Positions 18,303 to 26,556 of a stretch of DNA of 64,000 nucleotides are shown here, in pieces. Every line of letters starts with the position of its first letter. Position 1 is the first letter of the stretch. The position numbers and the translations under genes were made by a program. This DNA is from Vagococcus luciliae (GTDB lineage Bacteria; Bacillota; Bacilli; Lactobacillales; Vagococcaceae). Under the pieces are notes generated by a model that saw nothing but the letters and a program-made list of their open reading frames with translations, made no database searches and had not been told where the DNA came from. Location: positions 437,001 through 501,000 of the forward strand of contig NZ_CP102451.1 of NCBI RefSeq assembly GCF_024637875.1, in the 5' to 3' direction.

Positions 18303-19301
18303 TTATTTGTCAATATTTATTGTACTCCCTCGTTCAATAAACGTAGTTTCGAACGTTTTGTTAGGAACGACTTTATTTGGTTGTTCTATTTCTTGCAATA
18401 AATACTGCGCTGCTGTATACCCTATATCAAAAGCTGGTTGATTAACTGTTGTTAATGGTGGATTTAGAAAAGACGAAATCTCTAAGTCATCAAAACCCAC
18501 AACAGATAAATCATTTGGTATCGATAATCCTAGTTCGTAAGCTGCACGGTATGTTCCGATAGCCATTTGGTCATTCCCACAACATAATGCTGTTATTATT
18601 CTTTTTTCAAGTAGCTCTTTTGCCGCGAGATAGCCACCTTCAATTGTAACTGGTCCATCTGCTAAAAAAGTTGGATCATACTTTATCCCATTATCTTTCA
18701 TACATTGGTAATAGGCTTCAAAACGTTCAGTCATTTCATAATATCCCGACTCATTAGTTAACATACCTATTTGAGTGTGACCATTATCAATCAAATGTTG
18801 AATGGCTTGGTAAACACCACTATACTCTTTTACTAATAAATTTCCTTCAGCTCTTGTATTAAGTCCTCGATCAATTAAAATATATGGACTTCCCTTTAAA
18901 TCACTCTCTAACTTTAACGAATTTGGACTTGCTAATAAGATACCAGCAACTGATCTATTTTGTAATTGTTTTATATAATCTTTTTCTTTATCTGCTGAAT
19001 GTCTGGAATTACATAATAAAATCATATAATCTTTTTTATTAAAATATGCTTCAACACCTTCAATCACCTTTGAGAAAAATAAATCTGTCACATCTGGAAC
19101 AATCATCCCAACTGTTTTAGATTCTCTATGAACCATATTCTTAGCAAAATAATCTGGATTGTAATCGTATTCGCAAACCGCTTTCAAAACTCTTTTACGC
19201 GTTTCCTCACTAAATCGCTGTCCTTTATTATTTAATATTTGAGAAACAGTTGTAGTAGAAACACCAGAGATAGCAGCAATTTCTTTAATGGTTATTTTCA
19301 T
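18303..19301 (-). CDS. LacI-family transcriptional regulator
   Basis: Cytosolic DNA-binding repressor. The N-terminal LacI helix-turn-helix (TIKEIAAISGVSTTTVSQIL, residues 3-22) and hinge are followed by a periplasmic-binding-like effector domain with the usual end (ATTVNQPAFDIG-type motif, then FIERGST). A GTG at 19310 extends the frame by three codons; GAGGTG upstream favours ATG 19301 (332 aa). It lies immediately upstream of pdp in the same direction, with two LacI-type palindromes between them, so it probably represses the deo locus and perhaps itself. The inducer, likely a nucleoside or (deoxy)ribose phosphate, is not readable. Confidence 0.93.
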   Translation of the reverse strand: MKITIKEIAAISGVSTTTVSQILNNKGQRFSEETRKRVLKAVCEYDYNPDYFAKNMVHRESKTVGMIVPDVTDLFFSKVIEGVEAYFNKKDYMILLCNSRHSADKEKDYIKQLQNRSVAGILLASPNSLKLESDLKGSPYILIDRGLNTRAEGNLLVKEYSGVYQAIQHLIDNGHTQIGMLTNESGYYEMTERFEAYYQCMKDNGIKYDPTFLADGPVTIEGGYLAAKELLEKRIITALCCGNDQMAIGTYRAAYELGLSIPNDLSVVGFDDLEISSFLNPPLTTVNQPAFDIGYTAAQYLLQEIEQPNKVVPNKTFETTFIERGSTINIDK

Positions 19302-19383
19302 GTATTTCACCTCAATTTATCGACACTCTTATCATATCAAAGTAAACCATAAATAAATAGTGAAAATAATAAAAAATATATAA

Positions 19384-20904
19384 AAAAGACAAAGTATTGA
19401 TAAATTTCGATACTTTGTCTTTTTTTGGTAAAGTAGAGAAAAGGAGTGACTATTAATGTTGAAAAAGTAAGACATGAGTAAACGTAATCAAATAGGTTTT
19501 TATTCATTAGAAGACTTAGTTCCACAGGAACATCTTTTAAGAGATATAGATAAATACATCGATTTTAGTTTTATTTATCAGCTTGTTGAGGATAAATATG
19601 ATCAGTCTAATGGACGCCCTAGTTTAGACCCAGTTATGTTAATCAAACTCCCTTTGATTCAATACTTATACGGAATTAAGAGTATGAGACAAACGATTAA
19701 AGAAGTCGAAGTTAATATGGCTTACAGATGGTTTTTAGGTCTAGATATCCAAGACTCAATCCCTCACTTTTCAACTTTTGGTAAAAATTACTCAAGAAGA
19801 TTTAAAGGAACAGATATCTTCGAACAAATTTTTTATGGTATTTTAGCGCAGTGTATAGAAGCTCATTTAGTTGATACGTCTGAGATATTTATTGATAGAA
19901 CTCATATCAAAGCACATGCAAATAATAAAAAGTATGAAAGTAAAGAAATAACTGAAGACACATTATTTTATGTCAAATCACTTCAAAAAGAAATTGAAAT
20001 AGATAGAGAAAAACAATTAAAAAAGCCCTTAAAAAGAAAAGAAGAGAGCGAAGAAAATAGAAAGGTTAAAAAGATTAGTAAAATCGATGCTGACAGTGGT
20101 TGGTTTCATAAAGGAGAGCATAAACAGGTCTTTGCCTATGCCACACAAGTGGCATGTGATAAAAACGGGTGTGTTGGATATACAATACATCCAGGCAATC
20201 AACATGACAGTCGTACTTTTATCTCTATTTACAATAAATTAAAAAGTCATTTTACTTTGGATAAATTAGTGATGGATGCAGGTTACAAAACACCAGGTAT
20301 TGTCCATTTATTATTTCAAGATAACTTAACACCTGTCTTTCCATATAAAAGACCAATGACTAAGAAAGGTTTTTTCAAAAAATATGATTATGTTTATGAC
20401 GAATACTATAATCAATATATTTGCCCCAATATGAAAACATTAGCTTATACTACAACTAATCGAGATGGTTATCGAGAGTATAAAAGTAACTCTTATGATT
20501 GTATGACGTGTTCTTTAATAAATAAATGTACGCAATCAAAGGATAAGAGAAAACAAGTCCAACGTCATTTATGGGAAGATGATATGGTCCGGTGTGAGAA
20601 CATACGTCACTCCCTTGGAATGACATCTATCTATAATAATCGTAAACAGACGATTGAGAGATTATTTGGAACCGCCAAAGAATTTCATGGATTACGTTAT
20701 ACCAACTTAATAGGCAAAGAAAAAATGCACATGAAAATTGGGCTTACTTTTGCATGTCTTAGTATAAAAAAATTAGCAAAAATGCTTAAATCAAGAGACC
20801 TAGAGGGCTCTATTTTTTTGTCTATTTTTAATTATTTACCTAAATTAATCATAGAATATAAAAAAGACAAACCAATTACTCTGAATGAGTAGTTGGTTTG
20901 TCTT
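19384..20904 (+). mobile_element. IS1182-family insertion sequence
   Basis: One transposase gene is bounded by two subterminal hairpins. The left stem pairs 19384-19397 with 19410-19423; the right stem pairs 20864-20875 with 20893-20904, with an inner TACTC/GAGTA stem. Both outer ends contain AAGACAAA in inverted orientation. Exact termini and target duplication are not certain. It separates the LacI-family gene from the LPXTG region. End-like fragments of a relative occur at about 42381-42475. Confidence 0.85.
19474..20892 (+). CDS. IS1182-family transposase
   Basis: DDE transposase, 472 aa from ATG 19474. The N-terminal DUF772-type domain (QIGFYSLEDLVPQEHLLRDI) is followed by the catalytic core: Asp in IFIDRTHIKAHANNKK, Asp in LVMDAGYKTP and Glu in QTIERLFGTAKE, plus a Cys cluster (CMTCSLINKC). 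An in-frame TAA at 19468-19470 sits between an upstream ATG (19456), which has a perfect AAAGGAG ribosome-binding site, and the start used here, which has none. The original protein may have begun at 19456 and lost its start to a CAA-to-TAA change (inference). Translation could still be coupled through the resulting 4-codon frame. Confidence 0.9.
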   Translation: MSKRNQIGFYSLEDLVPQEHLLRDIDKYIDFSFIYQLVEDKYDQSNGRPSLDPVMLIKLPLIQYLYGIKSMRQTIKEVEVNMAYRWFLGLDIQDSIPHFSTFGKNYSRRFKGTDIFEQIFYGILAQCIEAHLVDTSEIFIDRTHIKAHANNKKYESKEITEDTLFYVKSLQKEIEIDREKQLKKPLKRKEESEENRKVKKISKIDADSGWFHKGEHKQVFAYATQVACDKNGCVGYTIHPGNQHDSRTFISIYNKLKSHFTLDKLVMDAGYKTPGIVHLLFQDNLTPVFPYKRPMTKKGFFKKYDYVYDEYYNQYICPNMKTLAYTTTNRDGYREYKSNSYDCMTCSLINKCTQSKDKRKQVQRHLWEDDMVRCENIRHSLGMTSIYNNRKQTIERLFGTAKEFHGLRYTNLIGKEKMHMKIGLTFACLSIKKLAKMLKSRDLEGSIFLSIFNYLPKLIIEYKKDKPITLNE

Positions 20905-20952
20905 CACTCTGAGTAGGCAATTATCACCTACTTTTTATTATTCACTTATTTA

Positions 20953-21348
20953 TTAATTCGAATTAGTACTAGACATTTCTTGATTTTGAGATTTTTTAAT
21001 CTCTTCTAATTTATTTTCCAAGTCAGTCTTAACATCACTATTATCTAATTTTTTAATTTTATCACTTACGTGAGAAAATTCTTTATCAGTAATATCTGTT
21101 CTGTATTTTGTATGATCTCCATTAACAAATAGTGTTTTCATAGCATCTAAAGCAACCTGCAATTGTTTTGTATTATTACTTACTGTCGATGATACTTGAG
21201 TTTCCTTATTAGATACTTTTGCATTTGATTGAGGCCTAGAAAAATACCAAACACCTAAAACTAAAACAACGACAATAATAATAATTACAACTACCTTATT
21301 AACAAGTTTCTTTGGTTTCTTTGGTTGCTTGTTTCTTTGAGCTTCCAT
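20953..21348 (-). CDS. Small membrane-anchored protein next to the LPXTG gene
   Basis: Not a family I recognise. The 131-aa product has a Lys/Pro-rich cytoplasmic N-terminus, one membrane segment (about residues 20-40, valine/isoleucine-rich and ending LGVWYFSRP) and an extracellular helical, charged tail with many Ser/Thr/Asn. GTG 21360 is a possible earlier start, but AGGTGG precedes ATG 21348. It begins 21 bases after the stop of the large LPXTG gene on the same strand, so it is probably its operon partner. The extracellular part could touch the surface protein or the wall. Confidence 0.75.
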   Translation of the reverse strand: MEAQRNKQPKKPKKLVNKVVVIIIIVVVLVLGVWYFSRPQSNAKVSNKETQVSSTVSNNTKQLQVALDAMKTLFVNGDHTKYRTDITDKEFSHVSDKIKKLDNSDVKTDLENKLEEIKKSQNQEMSSTNSN

Positions 21349-21368
21349 AGATAAATCCACCTAAAATC

Positions 21369-23966
21369 TTATTTTTTTCTAAAGAACATCATTGCTGATG
21401 ATAACATTGCTGTTAAGCCACCTAAAACTAGACCTTTTTCTACAGAATCACCAGTTTGAGGTAAAACTTTTGTGTCATTATTAGCGTTAACAGTCTCTGT
21501 TTTGGTTGTTACTACCTTATTAGAAGCCGCTACTGGTTTTACTGTATTTTCTTTGTTGTCTTCTTTACCTGGTTTGGTGTTGTCTTCTTTACCTGGTTTG
21601 GTGTTGTCTTCTTTACCTGGTTTGTTGTTGTCTTCTTTACCTGGTTTGTTGTTGTCTTCTTTACCTGGTTTGTTGTTGTCTTCTTCACCTGGTTTGTTGT
21701 TGTCTTCTTCACCTGGTTTGTTGTTGTCTTCTTCACCTGGTTTGTTGTTGTCTTCTTCACCTGGTTTGTTGTTGTCTTCTTCACCTGACTTCACTAAAGC
21801 ACGAACTTTATTCATAACTTCTTCTACTTCAGGAGCAGTTTTAACTGCTAAATGTTGATTAGTAAAATCTTTATATTGATCTTTTGTAATTTTGCCTTTT
21901 GATAAAAAATCTAATAACTCATCATCTGCTGCTACTCTTGCTTCTGATAAATCTTTTGCTGTAGCTACAAAATTATTAATATTATCTAATTCTGTTTCTG
22001 CATCAATTTTATTTGCAAAATAATAATAATCATCTAATGTTAGTTTGCCTGCATGTACTAAATCATTGATTGTATATTTTGCTTCTAATTTAGCATCATT
22101 TAAAGCAACTAAATTGTTAGCTGCATCTACCACAGATTGTACTTCTTCTAAACTTTTTGAAGCATCGATTTTTTCTTCAAATGCATAGTAGTCTTCTAAT
22201 GTTAGTTTGCCTGCATGTACTAAATCATTGATTGTATATTTTGCTTCTAATTTTGCATCATTTAAAGCAACTAAATTGTTAGCTGCATCTACCACAGATT
22301 GTACTTCTTCTAAATTATTTGAAGCATCGATTTTTTCTTCAAATGCATAGTAGTCTTCTAATGTTAGTTTGCCTGCATGTACTAAATCATTGATTGTATA
22401 TTTTGCTTCTAATTTTGCATCATTTAAAGCAACTAAATTGTTAGCTGCATCTACCACAGATTGTACTTCTTCTAAACTTTTTGAAGCATCGATTTTTTCT
22501 TCAAATGCATAGTAGTCTTCTAATGTTAGTTTGCCTGCATGTACTAAATCATTGATTGTATATTTTGCATCATTTAAAGCAACTAAATTGTTAGCTGCAT
22601 CTACCACAGATTGTACTTCTTCTAAACTTTTTGAAGCATCGATTTTTTCTTCAAATGCATAATAGTCTTCTAATGTTAGTTTGCCTGCATGTACTAAATC
22701 ATTGATTGTATATTTTGCTTCTAATTTTGTATCATTTAATTCTGCTAATGCTTGTGCTTTTGCTACTACTGCTTTTGCTTCATCAGCTGTTGTCGCTGCA
22801 TCAATTTCTTCTGCAAATGGATAGTAATCTTCTTCTTTTAATTGACCAGCATACACCAAATTAGCTACTTCTTGTTTTGCATCTTTTTTAGCTTGACCTA
22901 ACTCTGATGCTTGGTTTACAGATGATATAACTGATTGGATTTCTTCCGAAGAAGTTGCTGCATCAATTTGTGCTTCAAATGCATAATAATCTTCCAATGT
23001 TAAACTACCTGTATGAACGAATTCGTTCACTGTATGTTTTGCTGCTTCTTTTTCTTCATTCAAATTAACAAATGCTTTTACTTCTGCTACGATAGCATCA
23101 ACATCTGCTACTGTTGTCGCTGCATCAACTTTTGGTGAAAATACATAGTAGTTATCTTCTGTTAATTTTCCAGCACGTACTAAGTCTGCAAGCTCTTGTT
23201 TTGCTGTTACTTGTGCTTTGTTTAAATCAGAATTTGCAAAAACATTCGCTGCATCTTCAACTGCTTTAATATCTGTAGCTGTATTTGCAGCATCAACTTG
23301 ATCAGCAAATTCGTAATATTTATCTACTGACATCAAGCCTGAATGATATAATTGAGCAATATTAGCTTTAGTTGTTTCTTTCAAAGCTGCTAAATTTGCT
23401 GCTACAGTATTTTTGGCTTCCTCAGCTATTGCATGTGCTGCTTCTGAGGTTTGTGCTGCATCAATGCGTTTAGCATATGGAAAGTAATCGTCTTCTGACA
23501 TTTGTCCTGCATAAAATAAATTAGCAACATCTTGTTTTGCATCTTTTTTAGCTTGTTCTAAATCTTCATTTGATGAATTAGTTCCTTCATTTGATGAATT
23601 AGTTCCTTCATTTGATGAATTAGTTCCTTCATTTGATGAATTAGTTCCTTCATTTGATGAATTAGTTCCTTTATTTACTAAAGCAGTTACTTTATTTACT
23701 ACTGCTTGAATGTCTTCTGAAGAAGTTGCTGCATCAATTTCTTTTTCATATGTATAATAATCTGTTAATGATAATTTTTTATCAAGTACGAATGCATTAA
23801 TAGCATATTTAGCATCTTGTTTTTTTGATGTCAAGTCATCTTGTTTAACTTCTTCCGTAGAATTTTGGACACCATCTTGATTGTCTTCCGCATGAGATAC
23901 CATTGGGGCAACAACTGCTCCAGCTAACATTGCTAATGTTACTGTTGTTAACTTAACTTTTTTCAT
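21369..23966 (-). CDS. LPXTG wall-anchored surface protein with tandem repeats
   Basis: Secreted protein, 865 aa, covalently attached to peptidoglycan by sortase A. Order: signal peptide (residues 1-26, ending VSHA); an acidic leader; five GTNSSNE heptads near residues 97-131; about ten repeats of a roughly 54-residue helical unit with the core LxLEDYYAFEEKIDA, diverged at first and near identical towards the end; ten 8-residue GEEDNNKP/GKEDNTKP units as a wall-spanning stretch; LPQTG; a hydrophobic segment; and a charged tail FFRKK. No catalytic domain is seen. Adhesion or scaffold function is inferred. A promoter lies at 24015-24042. Confidence 0.9.
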   Translation of the reverse strand: MKKVKLTTVTLAMLAGAVVAPMVSHAEDNQDGVQNSTEEVKQDDLTSKKQDAKYAINAFVLDKKLSLTDYYTYEKEIDAATSSEDIQAVVNKVTALVNKGTNSSNEGTNSSNEGTNSSNEGTNSSNEGTNSSNEDLEQAKKDAKQDVANLFYAGQMSEDDYFPYAKRIDAAQTSEAAHAIAEEAKNTVAANLAALKETTKANIAQLYHSGLMSVDKYYEFADQVDAANTATDIKAVEDAANVFANSDLNKAQVTAKQELADLVRAGKLTEDNYYVFSPKVDAATTVADVDAIVAEVKAFVNLNEEKEAAKHTVNEFVHTGSLTLEDYYAFEAQIDAATSSEEIQSVISSVNQASELGQAKKDAKQEVANLVYAGQLKEEDYYPFAEEIDAATTADEAKAVVAKAQALAELNDTKLEAKYTINDLVHAGKLTLEDYYAFEEKIDASKSLEEVQSVVDAANNLVALNDAKYTINDLVHAGKLTLEDYYAFEEKIDASKSLEEVQSVVDAANNLVALNDAKLEAKYTINDLVHAGKLTLEDYYAFEEKIDASNNLEEVQSVVDAANNLVALNDAKLEAKYTINDLVHAGKLTLEDYYAFEEKIDASKSLEEVQSVVDAANNLVALNDAKLEAKYTINDLVHAGKLTLDDYYYFANKIDAETELDNINNFVATAKDLSEARVAADDELLDFLSKGKITKDQYKDFTNQHLAVKTAPEVEEVMNKVRALVKSGEEDNNKPGEEDNNKPGEEDNNKPGEEDNNKPGEEDNNKPGKEDNNKPGKEDNNKPGKEDNTKPGKEDNTKPGKEDNKENTVKPVAASNKVVTTKTETVNANNDTKVLPQTGDSVEKGLVLGGLTAMLSSAMMFFRKK
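21545..21787 (-). repeat. 24-bp tandem repeat coding the 8-residue wall-spanning units
   Basis: Ten copies of a 24-base unit encode GEEDNNKP (five), GKEDNNKP (two), GKEDNTKP (two) and a final GKEDNKEN. Because the unit length is a multiple of three, other frames on both strands also stay open here; those are shadows. Such tracts change copy number by slippage. Confidence 0.95.
22020..22730 (-). repeat. 162-bp near-identical tandem repeats in the LPXTG gene
   Basis: The motif GTTAGTTTGCCTGCATG recurs at 22039, 22201, 22363, 22525 and 22675. Spacing is 162, 162, 162 and 150 bases. The short unit lacks 12 bases encoding four residues (KLEA). The near identity points to recent duplication or gene conversion; units further upstream (22730-23800) are diverged copies of the same fold. 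Confidence 0.95.
23567..23675 (-). repeat. 21-bp tandem repeat coding GTNSSNE
   Basis: Five in-frame copies of a 21-base unit (TTCATTTGATGAATTAGTTCC on the plus strand, minus one base shown here as TTCATTTGATGAATTAGTTC) give a flexible Asn/Ser linker between the first and second helical units. Confidence 0.93.
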
Positions 23967-24014
23967 TTTATAAATCTCTCCTTAGTGTTAAATTATTATA
24001 TAAACTACACAAAT

Positions 24015-24042
24015 ATTATAACATTAAACAACATTAATTCAA
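24015..24042 (-). promoter_or_regulatory. Promoter of the LPXTG surface-protein gene
   Basis: On the minus strand TTGAAT (24042-24037), a 16-base spacer and TATAAT (24020-24015) lie about 50 bases before the ATG, with AAGGAGAG as ribosome-binding site. Confidence 0.65.
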
Positions 24043-24202
24043 TATTTATACATAAAATAGTTCTTTTTTTACATTTTTTTATCAAAAAAACACGTTTTAT
24101 AAATTTTGTTTATTTTAATTTAATTATTTGATTATATTTAGTTCTTTTTTAGTTTATTATATTTTTATATTCAATTTATAACTATTTTTTTATTTTTAAA
24201 GA

Positions 24203-24236
24203 CAAAAAAAACAAACGAAGTTACATCGCTTGTTTT
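24203..24236 (-). terminator. Terminator after the decayed repeat fragment
   Basis: On the minus strand an 11-bp stem (24236-24226 with 24218-24208, one G-T pair) with a 7-base loop is followed by a run of T. It lies about 15 bases after the remnant frame at 24251, suggesting the remnant was once a transcribed 3' end. Confidence 0.75.
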
Positions 24237-24250
24237 TCGTCTATTTTTGA

Positions 24251-24384
24251 TTATATTGTTTCTACTAAATTTTTTAATTCTTCAATAGAGTTCGCTGCAT
24301 CTATTTTTTCTTCAATGACATAATAGTCTTCTAATGAAATTTTTCTATATGTATTAAATCATTTACTTCATATTTTACTTCCAT
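24251..24384 (-). pseudogene. Decayed single repeat unit of the LPXTG-type helical domain
   Basis: On the minus strand ATG 24384 begins MEVKYEVNDLIHIEKFH and stops. Shifting one base gives LEDYYVIEEKIDAANSIEEL and ends at TAA 24251. Joined, the two parts match the repeat unit of the neighbouring surface protein (KYTINDLVHAGKLTLEDYYAFEEKIDAS). A one-base deletion near the IHI(G)K position explains the break. It has no signal peptide, LPXTG or clear ribosome-binding site, so it is a remnant of an older paralogue or of the ancestral gene end. Confidence 0.85.
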
Positions 24385-24411
24385 GTAAAACCACTATAAA
24401 ATGCTTTTAAT

Positions 24412-25350
24412 CTATTTTCTTAATAATAACCCCAACAGTAAACCAATAATCTGCGATCCATTAAACAGCACTAAATTTTTTATTGCCACAGAAAAAGTGG
24501 TTGCTTTTTCTTGTTTTTGGTTGAATAATGACACATTCTTTTTAACTATAGGAAAGGTTAATAACACAACTAGCATGCTCCAATGGTAAATTCCAACTAA
24601 AATACCTAGTATAATCACAATATAACAACTATACATCAGCAAATCAAACAGATACACACCTTGTTTTCTACCTATATAAAAGGGCAATGTGTAGCGATGA
24701 TTTAAAATATCTTGATCTAAATCACATAAATTATTGGCTAGCATAATATTGGCTATAGTAAACATCATAGGGACCGAAGCCCAGACACTAACGATTAACT
24801 CTTTGATATCACCTGATAATAAAAATTGTCCATTTAAAAAATTGAGTGATAAAAATCCTGTATCATAGATGTTTAAATACAATGTGATAAAAAATATCCC
24901 AAACCCCATTGTGACACCACTAAATAACTCTCCCAATGGCATTCTTGATAGCGGTACTGGTCCAAATGTATAAAAAATACCGATTAAAAAACATAAACCT
25001 CCCATAGGCAATAGTAACAAACTAGTCCGAAATACAAGCCACAACCCAATGATGCTTGAAAAAGTAATCATCGCAATAATCATATTTCGAACTTTCAATA
25101 CTTCCAACCCAGCTTTTCCAATAATATTAGTTGATTGTTGATAACTATCATCTTTTGCTTTTAAATAATCCATTAAATTATTGATGGCAGTGGTTGCCAT
25201 ATCAAATACAAACATTCCGATAAAAAACAAACACATATTAAACCAATTCACTTGACCAAAATAATATAAAGAAAATAACAACCCAATAAAATAAGGAAAA
25301 ACACTTGCCAATTTCGTCCGAATTTCTACCAACTCAAAAAATACTTGCAT
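24412..25350 (-). CDS. menA: UbiA-family prenyltransferase (1,4-dihydroxy-2-naphthoate polyprenyltransferase type)
   Basis: Membrane enzyme joining an isoprenoid chain to 1,4-dihydroxy-2-naphthoate to give demethylmenaquinone; called DmkA in the Listeria EET locus. The first Asp-rich motif is NNLMDYLKAKD near residue 57 and the second is DLDQDILNHR near residue 210. About eight hydrophobic segments; 312 aa. AAGGAGGAG precedes the ATG. It follows fmnB by 22 bases. No other menaquinone genes (menFDCEB) are in the window, so the naphthoate precursor is made elsewhere on the genome or scavenged. Confidence 0.9.
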   Translation of the reverse strand: MQVFFELVEIRTKLASVFPYFIGLLFSLYYFGQVNWFNMCLFFIGMFVFDMATTAINNLMDYLKAKDDSYQQSTNIIGKAGLEVLKVRNMIIAMITFSSIIGLWLVFRTSLLLLPMGGLCFLIGIFYTFGPVPLSRMPLGELFSGVTMGFGIFFITLYLNIYDTGFLSLNFLNGQFLLSGDIKELIVSVWASVPMMFTIANIMLANNLCDLDQDILNHRYTLPFYIGRKQGVYLFDLLMYSCYIVIILGILVGIYHWSMLVVLLTFPIVKKNVSLFNQKQEKATTFSVAIKNLVLFNGSQIIGLLLGLLLRK

Positions 25351-25372
25351 ATATAAACTCCTCCTTTCAAAT

Positions 25373-26467
25373 CTACTTCAAGTCCTTAATGTCTTTGATT
25401 TTATACGGAGAATCTTCATTTAGTTTGAAATTATTTTGCAGTCCTTTACTAATATATATATCATCTTCTTTAGTTATAAAAATCGCATCCACTCCATCTA
25501 AACTGTCAACATATGCCATCCCTTCTTTGACTCCTTTAGAAAAAACAGCCGTTGATAAAGCATCTCCTGCGATAGAGGTGTCAGACACAATTGTCACACC
25601 AGCAATGTCATTATCAAATGGATAGCCCGTTTTTGAATTGAATAAATGATGATACACATCATCACCAACTTTTAAATAGCGTTCATAGATACCTGACGTT
25701 ACAAGTGATTTGTTTTTTTCTTCGACAGTCCCAACCACTGTGTTTCTTGCTTCATTAGGATCTTGAATACCCACTTTCCAATCTCCTGATTCACTCTTAG
25801 GATTATTTCCTAAAACATAAACATTTCCACCTAAATCAACGATAGCGCTTGTCACACCATTTTCTTTTAAAACATCCACTACTTCATCTGTGATATAGCC
25901 TTTAGCTATTGCTCCTAAATCCAAACTCATTCCTTTTTCTTCTAAATAAACAGTTTGGTCTTTATCATTTAAAATGACTTTTTTATAGTCCACTTTTTTT
26001 AGCTCTTGATCAATTTCACTTTGTTCTGGTTTTCTTGCGTCATCAAATCCAATGTGCCACAGTTGAGTAATAGGACCTATAGCTAAATCAAAGCCCCCAT
26101 TAGAATCTTCTGTATAACCAACAGCTGCTTTAATTAAGTCATATACATCAGAACTTACTTTAACAGGCTTAATACCTGCTTGTTCATTAATTTCATCCAC
26201 CTCTGAACCTTTTTCATTTACTGTTATTTCTCTATCCAACACACCAATGCGGTCAAAAGCTTTCTTTAAAACATCTTTTTTTCCTTCATTATATATTTTC
26301 ACTTGGACATAAGTTCCCATTAAAAATTGTCGCTCAGAATAAGGCTCTTTAATAAGTTTTTCTTGTTTTATTTCGGTATTCTTTTCTGTTTTTTTATCTG
26401 AACAGCCTGCCACTAACAAACTGGTTAATGCTAATAATACAATACTAGTGGTTAATTTTTTTTTCAT
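25373..26467 (-). CDS. fmnB: FAD:protein FMN transferase, ApbE family lipoprotein
   Basis: Extracytoplasmic enzyme that transfers FMN from FAD onto a Thr of flavoproteins; here the target is presumably PplA encoded next to it. Lipoprotein signal with lipobox VAGC (Cys22). ApbE features: MGTYVQVKIY near residue 50, DLGAIAKGYITDEV (Mg/FAD site), DLGGNVYVLG, TSGIYERY and SDTSIAGDALSTAVFSKG near residue 310. Where many members have H-x-x-DP-x-TG it reads HHLFNSKTGYP, a mild deviation. It lies between pplA and menA; a terminator-like hairpin separates it from pplA. Confidence 0.93.
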   Translation of the reverse strand: MKKKLTTSIVLLALTSLLVAGCSDKKTEKNTEIKQEKLIKEPYSERQFLMGTYVQVKIYNEGKKDVLKKAFDRIGVLDREITVNEKGSEVDEINEQAGIKPVKVSSDVYDLIKAAVGYTEDSNGGFDLAIGPITQLWHIGFDDARKPEQSEIDQELKKVDYKKVILNDKDQTVYLEEKGMSLDLGAIAKGYITDEVVDVLKENGVTSAIVDLGGNVYVLGNNPKSESGDWKVGIQDPNEARNTVVGTVEEKNKSLVTSGIYERYLKVGDDVYHHLFNSKTGYPFDNDIAGVTIVSDTSIAGDALSTAVFSKGVKEGMAYVDSLDGVDAIFITKEDDIYISKGLQNNFKLNEDSPYKIKDIKDLK

Positions 26468-26505
26468 CTATGCTTCCCTCGCTAATAAGAATATTAAAAA
26501 TAAAA

Positions 26506-26535
26506 ATAGTGGCAAACTTAATAGCTTGCCACCCA
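26506..26535 (-). terminator. Terminator between pplA and fmnB
   Basis: On the minus strand a 7-bp GC-containing stem (26532-26526 with 26515-26509), 10-base loop and a T-rich tail. It follows pplA by about 25 bases and would keep pplA mRNA in excess over fmnB-menA. Confidence 0.7.
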
Positions 26536-26556
26536 TTATTTTAACAAAAGTTAACT

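Noticed and set aside
21472-21858. Open frame of 128 codons on the plus strand, and another of 81 codons on the minus strand, inside the LPXTG gene
   Set aside because: They arise from a 24-base repeat whose length is a multiple of three, so all frames stay open. The proteins are pure low-complexity repeats without ribosome-binding sites.
22020-23680. Regular repeats that could suggest a CRISPR array
   Set aside because: The units are contiguous coding repeats of 162 and 21 bases with no unique spacers, in frame with a secreted LPXTG protein, and no cas gene is present.
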